Source: Maratus speciosus
Taxonomy: Eukaryota; Arthropoda; Arachnida; Araneae; Salticidae
NCBI GenBank assembly: GCA_963932465.1
Contig: OZ010786.1
Coordinates: forward strand, 535,187,073-535,251,072
Reading direction: 5' to 3'
DNA length: 64,000 nt
Below are positions 58,562-64,000 of the stretch, one piece after another. The position numbers and the translations under genes were made by a program. Below the pieces are notes generated by a model. That model was not told the DNA's origin. It saw nothing but the letters and a program-made list of their open reading frames with translations, and did no database searches. Positions within the stretch are counted from its first letter, which is position 1; the number at the start of each line of letters is the position of its first letter.

Positions 58562-59066
58562 CCCTTAAATGCCCGATTTTTCAAAAATCGTTGTAATAAC
58601 GTTTTTCGGCTTTCATTTTTTAAATAAATCATGGGGAAAAAAAAAATCATATTTTGTTTTCAGTATAGTTTATGGCCAAAAAAAAGTTCGTTACTAATCG
58701 GAAATACTGGTGTTTAATTGAAAAAAATAATTTAACTAGATAAAATTCTATAATATTAAACACACAATAATTTTAGGAACTATAATAAGAAATAAATTTT
58801 ACTTGCTCACTGGAGGTCAAAATAGGGTATTTCGCAAGCTTCCAAACAAAACAAAAAGAACAAGTAGCAACAATTGAAAAAATAAATTTATCTTTATTCT
58901 TAAATAGCACAAGTGTTGCCATCTACACGTTGAAAATCGATTTAATAATATTTTCAGAATGTATTTTATTAGCAACATTAGGCATTATAGATTCAATATT
59001 ATTCTAATAGTATTTTAGAGTCTAAATTGGGTATGTTGCCGAAAAGCAACACCAGGCATTTAAGGG
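58562..59066. mobile_element. TTAA-flanked MITE, CCCTTAAATGCC ends (505 bp)
   Basis: Perfect TTAA at 58558-58561 and 59067-59070. TIRs CCCTTAAATGCCCG and, from the right, CCCTTAAATGCCTGG. Subterminal GATTTTTCAAAAATCG is a hairpin. No coding sequence. CCC ends next to TTAA are characteristic of piggyBac-type elements. It is the cleanest TTAA example in the window. Confidence 0.8.
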
Positions 59067-59070
59067 TTAA

Positions 59071-60014
59071 ATTGGAAAATACAAGTTAAACATGGAAAAT
59101 TGAAAAAAGAAGCTATCTGTACTACTTTGTGGGCATTTCACCGAGATGCAAGTAGTCATCGGCCACACATCCCTATAATATAGTAATTGTGGAATAGCTA
59201 ATCTCTCGACTACTAGCAAAAGAGAGTACATTCAGGGATGGAGAATAACAAGCAAAAAGAAATGGAAAAATGATTTCATGAAAATAGGAAGCAAATTAAA
59301 ACTATGGTGACAGTTAAATGTTTTTGCAATTTTTTAAGAAATGTTTTAATATTTTTACGGCATTGTTTAGAATTTGTTTAACATAAATATAAATTAAATA
59401 TAAAATATAAGACTCATTAATGAATAGATTATATTTATTGTTAATAAAAGAAAACATAGAAAGTTTACATGGGACTGTAATTTTAATTCAAGCGATATTA
59501 GTCTTCTTAATTTATCGGAGTGACTAGGAAAGAACTTGAAGGCCCACAACAGAATCGCCATATGTGAGACAAGTAACAACATTTAGGTTTTAAATACTTG
59601 TACTTTTTCTAAGATATTCCTTTTTCTTGTTTATTAAATTTTATTTTCATAGGAATGAAGTGTATTAATTTTTAATATCCATTTTTCATATTTTTTATCC
59701 TCATTTTCCACAATTGCTGATATTGAATATTTCATATTTCCAAAACTTCGTTCAAAAATAACTTGGTCGTTTTCAAAAAGTATATGTAATGAGTATTTGC
59801 TTTAAGAAATTTTTAATTCGCAATTTTCCATTACATTCTAACTATTCTTTAAGCAAAGCAACAATAAATAATAATAATAATAAAAGTAAAACGTTAACAG
59901 AGTTGATTTAATCTAATATCCTTGCAAAAGCCCTATACTTATGCAATAAATTTCAGTTATATACAAATATTACAGATTATAATGAATTTAATCATTATTA
60001 AATACAAATATTAT
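59071..60014. other. AT-rich sequence with an AAT microsatellite
   Basis: An (AAT)n run lies at about 59862-59884. The minus frame at 59394-59582 has no domain. Confidence 0.45.
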
Positions 60015-60220
60015 GGGATTCCTAGAACTTTTTTTGGAACAGCAACAAGAAAAATTCCTGTAACAGACGCTGTTACAGCAATTTTTGTTGTAGCCGTTAC
60101 ATAATTGCTGTAACAGCGTCTGTTACAGAAATGTTTCTTGTTGCCGTTCCAAAAAAAGTTCTAGGAATCCCAGTTTCCTAGAAAAACTTTACTAACTTTA
60201 CAGATTCTTTTTTACAGTTT
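60015..60220. mobile_element. CACTG-ended MITE family 2, left-truncated, palindromic
   Basis: Nearly the whole fragment folds: TTCTAGGAATCCC / GGGATTCCTAGAA, GTAACAGACGCTGTTACAGC and its inverse, and TTGGAACRGCAACAAGAAA and its inverse. The right end is TTTTTTACAGT. The left end starts at the tandem duplication breakpoint. Confidence 0.75.
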
Positions 60221-60516
60221 GGGAGTAAAGCGTTACCGCTTGGCTGAAGATTTAAAAGCTGTCAAATTTTATGGAAATCGGATGTATAGTTTAATTACAG
60301 GGACACTCAAAAACTTTTCTTTTATACAGTGCAGGGCTGTCCATAAAAGAAGAACCAGGTTATAAATTTTAATAGTAACAACTGTAAGCGTTGAAGAGTG
60401 TTGGTTCAATGTCAAAAAGTAAGAGAAAGTCAAAGAGTTTTAGATAGGCGCATGCGCGTGTACTGCTTTGTTATTTACTTGCTTGCAGTGCCACATTTTC
60501 AAAATTGCGCCTCCTG

Positions 60517-60710
60517 CACTGTAAACAAAAGCTCTAAAGTTACTAAAGTTTGGAAACTGGGATTCCTAGAACTTTTTTTGGAACGGCAACAAGAAAAATT
60601 CCTGTAACAGACGCTGTTACAACAATTTTATTGTTGCCGTTACATAAAAAAGTTCTAGGAATGCCAGTTTCCTAGAAAAACTTTAGTAACTTTACAGATT
60701 TTTTACAGTG
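60517..60710. mobile_element. CACTG-ended MITE family 2 (194 bp)
   Basis: It begins CACTGTAAACAAAAGCTCTA and ends AACTTTACAGATTTTTTACA then GTG. TG lies on each side. Inner arms contain AAAGTTACTAAAGTTT, GGAAACTGGGATTCCTAGAA and GGAACGGCAACAA with their inverses. The frame at 60398-60607 ends inside it and is an artefact. Confidence 0.8.
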
Positions 60711-60767
60711 TGGAAGTAAAGCGTTATCGCTTGGCTGAAGATTTAAAAGCTGTTAGAGCCATGTCAT

Positions 60768-61068
60768 TTTTAGGTACGTTCGTAATTATATAAATACGTA
60801 GCAAAATTTTCTCATTTCAAATTTTATGAAAATCGGATGTATAGTTTAATTACAGGGACACTAAAAAAATTTCCTTTACATTACGGTCAATTTTAAAACA
60901 TTATTTCTATTGCATTTTAATGATGTTACGCTGACTTTCGAACAGAATGAAATTGATATGCACTTATGATGTGCACTAAAATTTGCATCCAGTACAATAT
61001 GCGGTGCAAAAAATATTTATAAAACTAGTTATATCACGAACGCATTTTATTTGAAACGTTTGACGAGC
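60768..61068 (-). repeat. GGACAGACAGAC dispersed repeat, copy 3, inverted, internally deleted
   Basis: Its reverse complement matches 40972-41395 and 57115-57530 (TATAACTAGTTTTATAAATA, TTTAGTGCACATCATAAGTG, CCTGTAATTAAACTATACAT, TATATAATTACGAACG). The segment that carries GGTTGGGTAGTTT and GGACAGACAGAC in the other copies is missing, with TTTCTCATTTCAAATTTTAT joined directly to the end. Confidence 0.7.
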
Positions 61069-61088
61069 AATTTTAAACTTGTGTCCTT

Positions 61089-61319
61089 TGGGGCTGTATA
61101 AAAGATCTTATCTACGTTCCGCCGCTACCTAATGAGTTACAAGATTTGAGACACAGAATTGAAGAAGCTATTCTTTCTATTACTCTTGACTGGTTAACCG
61201 ATGTATGGGAAGAATTGGACTTTAGTTTCGATATGTGCCGTATAATTAAAAGTGCACATATTAGGCATTTGAATTTAAAAAAAAAAACTAGATTAGTTTA
61301 CCTACAATGTGATCCATGA
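61089..61319 (+). pseudogene. C-terminal fragment of a DDE-type transposase
   Basis: An uninterrupted 76-codon frame without a usable start reads WGCIKDLIYVPPLPNELQDL, RHRIEEAILSITLDWLTDVW, EELDFSFDMCRIIKSAHIRH and L, then runs through a lysine (A-run) stretch to TGA at 61317-61319. The order WGYxKDxVYVPPLP, LxDLRxRIxEA, and a closing CxxxxGxHIEHL is the C-terminal signature I know from the large arthropod family of IS630/mariner-like transposases. The usual Gly before HIEHL is Ala, and Glu is Arg. Catalytic residues lie upstream and are absent. The fragment begins at the border of the inverted dispersed repeat ending near 61068. A GTGGACACCCTGTAT terminus at 61382-61396 probably is the element's right end. 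The continuous frame suggests younger age than the tail at 4726. Confidence 0.75.
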
Positions 61320-61381
61320 TTTGTGGGAAATTGTTTAAATTAATCCCCTATAATATTCCATTTAAACTGGGACATGCTATG

Positions 61382-61396
61382 GTGGACACCCTGTAT
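61382..61396. mobile_element. Right terminus of the transposase-tail element
   Basis: GTGGACACCCTGTAT reads inversely as ATACAGGGTGTCCAC, the common end of GGGTGTCC-type DNA transposons. It lies 63 bp after the transposase stop. No left end was found. Confidence 0.55.
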
Positions 61397-61517
61397 TTTG
61401 TTCATCGACTATAAAGATTATATTTCACACAAGATAATGTTTGTTGAAAAATTACTATTTATAAATAATTATTTATAATATAAAATTTTCAAATTCTTCT
61501 GGTAGTTTATATATATA

Positions 61518-63732
61518 CAGTGAATTCTCGATAAGATGAAGTCAGATAAGTCGAATATTCGTTTAAGTCGAAGTTTACACGAAGTCACAGCTCTTTTACT
61601 ACAATTCAATATTAAATTTTCTCGTTCTGTCAAAGTCTCCATCTTTTAAGTCGATTTTTCCGATAGAAAAAAATAGTAATTTGACTAATTTCTTAATTTT
61701 TAAGTCACAGCTCAAAAATACTGGCACTTTGTGTTAGATAAAAATTTTCTGTCTCCTTCGCCGGCTTTGAAGGGCGCTATTTTTACTCCCTACATCGGTT
61801 CGTGTGGAGCCTCTGCGAGTTGGGAATTTCAGCTGAAATCATCCCCCCCACCCCTACCATAGCGCATTCATTTCCCTTTTACGCATTTTCTTTGCTCAAC
61901 AGGTATTCTTTAGAAACGGAGCAGGTGGCTAAATGAATTCTAATTGGCCAAAATTCCCACGCTTTTGTGCAAGGATTTTTTTTTCGATTTTATTGAGATT
62001 CCATTGAAGTTCATTACTTTAATGTTGAGTCTTGCCATTTTAGTGATTATTGCTTTCATATCATGATACGTTTTCAGTTGGGTCTTTCAAAATGTCGAAG
62101 CGGAAATTACAAATTCTTACTTTAGAACAAAAAGTAAATTTGACAAAAGATATTGAAGACAATCCTAATTTAAAGAAAAAAAGATATAGTCCTGAAATAT
62201 GGTATCCCTCCTAACATGCTATCTACCAGACTGAAAGATAAAGAAAGCATTTTCAAAAGACATAAGTCAACTGTCAACACAAAGTGAAAAAGGATGAAAC
62301 GTGTGCCTTCCCAGATATCGAAACAGACCTCGTAAAATGGCTTACATAATATAGGACACATAAGAGTGTAATTCCTTAAGTGGTATGATGTTACGTGAGA
62401 AAGCTTTGGATATCGCAAAATTATTGAATGTGGAAGGCTTCAGTTCAAGCACGGGGTGGCTTCAAAAGTTTAAAGCCAGACACAACATCTTCTTTCGGAC
62501 ATTAAACGGTGAAGAAAAGGTGTGTCTGCTGCACTGTGTGATGAATGGAAGACAATTTCATTACCCAAACTTCTTGCAAGTTAGATTGCGGACGACGTTT
62601 TCAATATAGATAAATTGGGACTCTTTTCAAAAGTATTCCTAACAAGACGACGATGTTTAAGAGGGAATCATGTTCCGGTGGAAAGCTAGGTAAAGAACGT
62701 TTAACTGTCCTTGTCGGAGCAAATGCTTCTGGAATAGAAAAATTACCTTTACTGAGCATCAGTAAATACAAAATTCCTCTCAGTTTCAAACATAAAAAGT
62801 CACCTCCCGTACAGTACAGATCTAATCACAAAGCTTGGATGACGCTAATATTTTTCGAGGAATACATCAAAAATTTGGTTTAGTGTTTCATGCAAAAAAA
62901 GGGTTGATATTCGTTTATCAGTGTAGTACAGCTCACAGTCAACATTTGAACTTGAAATCTATCAAGTTAGAATTTCTGCATTCTAACACAACTTCTAAGC
63001 TACAACCTTCATACCAGGGAGTAATTAAATATTTAAAGCATTCCTACAGAAAACATCTAGTGCGGAAGGCAATAGAGGATGACGATAATGGAATAAATCA
63101 AAAGTGTGATATGTTAGAAACAATTAGAATAATTTTGAATGCCTCGAGCAACGATGTGAAACAAATCACTATCAAAAATTGCTTCAGTAGGTTAGTTGCT
63201 GGCTTCTTTGCAAGCAATGCGCATTCATGTGTTGTGAAGGAAAATCTACAAGATCCAGCTTTTTTTCAAGATGACGATAATGAGTTTTTGAATATTGAGG
63301 ATAATGTTGCAGTTTGCGGTGAACTTAGTGATTCAGATACAGTAGAAGCAATAAAAAATATGGAGAACGATCCTGAATCTGAAGAAGATAACGAGGAAGT
63401 AAATTACGTTTCACCACTAAATAATCAAGAGGCACATGCGGCAATATCTCGAAAGTAGAGACGGTGTGGACCATTCTCTTTTCCTTTGTTAACAAAATGT
63501 TTTTGTTTTTTTTCCCACAAAATTGGAGTTTGTAAGTACCTTATATAATGTACTATTAAATTGTATTTTTATTTAGTGCTCATTCCTATCTATTGCAATT
63601 CCTATCTATTAGATTGAATTATTTTTTTTATATATGTTCTGTATGTATTTAAGGATTTTTGATAAGTCGAACTTACGATAACTCGAATATTTTTGCCGGT
63701 CCGTTTGAATTCGACTTATCGAGAATTCACTG
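61518..63732 (+). mobile_element. Tigger/pogo-type transposon (2215 bp)
   Basis: The ends CAGTGAATTCTCGATAAG and, from the right, CAGTGAATTCTCGATAAGTC are perfect over about 18 bp and are flanked by TA (61516-61517 and 63733-63734), the pogo-type target. Subterminal GATAAGTCGAA words repeat at both ends. The interior carries a single transposase pseudogene. About 16 bp of TA-rich sequence separate it from the next element at 63749. Confidence 0.92.
62092..63458 (+). pseudogene. Tigger/pogo transposase pseudogene (CENP-B-like)
   Basis: The start ATG 62092 gives MSKRKLQILTLEQKVNL, the expected N-terminus. A CENP-B-type helix-turn-helix follows in another frame (KYGIPPNMLSTRLKDKESI near 62195-62255). 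The second DNA-binding part is at 62385-62495 (MLREKALDIAKLLNVEGF, then GWLQKFKARHNI). The DDE_1 domain starts with ALCDEWKTISLPKLLAS, a stop, then FNID with the first catalytic Asp at 62609-62611, and continues KERLTVLVGANASGIEKLPL. A last open frame to TAG at 63456-63458 carries NTTSKLQPSYQGVIKYLKHS and an acidic tail. The second Asp (usual VDNC) is Tyr in FVYQCSTAH. The third (usual QPMDQGVI) is Tyr at 63012-63014. With at least five frameshifts or stops plus two lost catalytic residues it is inactive. Family assignment is secure. Confidence 0.92.
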
Positions 63733-63748
63733 TATACATATATATATA

Positions 63749-64000
63749 CCGGGTGTCCTAAAAAGGACTGACTGATTTTAAAATTAAATAACTTGCAAAC
63801 GATGAGAGATATTTAAAATATTTTTGCAGGAGAGTTATGCATGAGGTCAAAAGTTTTTCTTACAGTGATTTGCGATTGTAGTTTGAATTACAAACAATAG
63901 ATGGCGCTGTAAGCAATAGGCGCTAAATACAGGCTCGAATTGTTGGCCTATCTCTTCTTCCATGCGGAAAAAGGAGATTAAAATTTATTGAGTGGATCCC
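63749..64000. mobile_element. Palindromic GGGTGTCCC-ended MITE, copy d, cut by window edge
   Basis: It begins CCGGGTGTCCTAAAAAGGAC and carries the left arm (GAGAGTTATGCATGAGGTCA, CAATAGATGGCGCTGTAAGC) and the central GCGGAAAAAGGAGATTAAAA seen in copies a-c. The right arm lies beyond the window. Confidence 0.85.

Larger units (their letters stand above)
60015..60865 (+). repeat. Tandem duplication (~490-545 bp period) carrying a MITE
   Basis: GGGATTCCTAGAACTTTTTT (60015 and 60559), GTAAAGCGTTAYCGCTTGGC (about 60224 and 60716), GAAGATTTAAAAGCTGT and TCGGATGTATAGTTTAATTA (about 60279 and 60833) recur in the same order. Both copies have the MITE at the same place relative to this flanking sequence. 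The first has lost the left MITE terminus. Confidence 0.8.

Noticed and set aside
1..64000. Host protein-coding exons
   Set aside because: No frame with recognisable host domains or convincing splice structure was seen. Short isolated exons could still be missed by eye.

Overview
This is an AT-rich, non-coding eukaryotic window, most likely from an arthropod. An arachnid is plausible from the mix of element families, but that is a weak inference. I found no intact host gene, rRNA gene, functional tRNA gene or CRISPR array. Nearly every open frame is short, lies inside a repeat, or is produced by homopolymers. The recognisable coding matter is transposon-derived and broken: a Tigger/pogo element (61518-63732), a Tc1-like element (23266-24778), two C-terminal tails of DDE-type transposases (about 4726-4873 and 61089-61319), and several weaker remnants.

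Layout. From 1 to 8.9 kb the window holds a GC-richer repeat present three times, a palindromic MITE, a TTAA-flanked element, three full copies of a palindromic GGGTGTCCC-ended element (a fourth is cut by the right window edge), a foldback with a transposase tail, and a roughly 600-bp dispersed repeat. From about 9.2 to 47 kb lies a very large, diverged, partly tandem repeat block. A segment at 9.2-19.6 kb is paralogous to one at 22.6-36.6 kb. Inside both is an array of roughly 1-kb units, themselves grouped into higher-order blocks of roughly 3 kb. More diverged units lie at 39.4-40.7, 41.8-42.7 and 46.6-46.9 kb. Several elements (Tc1-like, a 1.47-kb TIR element, a TTAA element) interrupt individual units, and the uninterrupted sister units serve as empty sites.

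From 47 to 64 kb the window holds CACTG-ended and TTAA-type MITEs, foldbacks, a triplicated roughly 550-bp unit with a MITE at one junction, a roughly 500-bp tandem duplication carrying a MITE in both copies, the transposase tail, the Tigger element, and the truncated GGGTGTCCC element.

The genes do not work together as a pathway. The window reads as repeat-driven intergenic or intronic DNA whose history (duplication, then insertion, then duplication) can be read from nested elements. The most unusual items are the higher-order array with its internal empty sites, a 101-bp TIR-bounded tRNA-like hairpin at 43472-43572, and the high density of perfect or near-perfect foldbacks that could form long dsRNA if transcribed. 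All alignments were made by eye, so boundaries are approximate unless a terminal repeat or target duplication fixes them.
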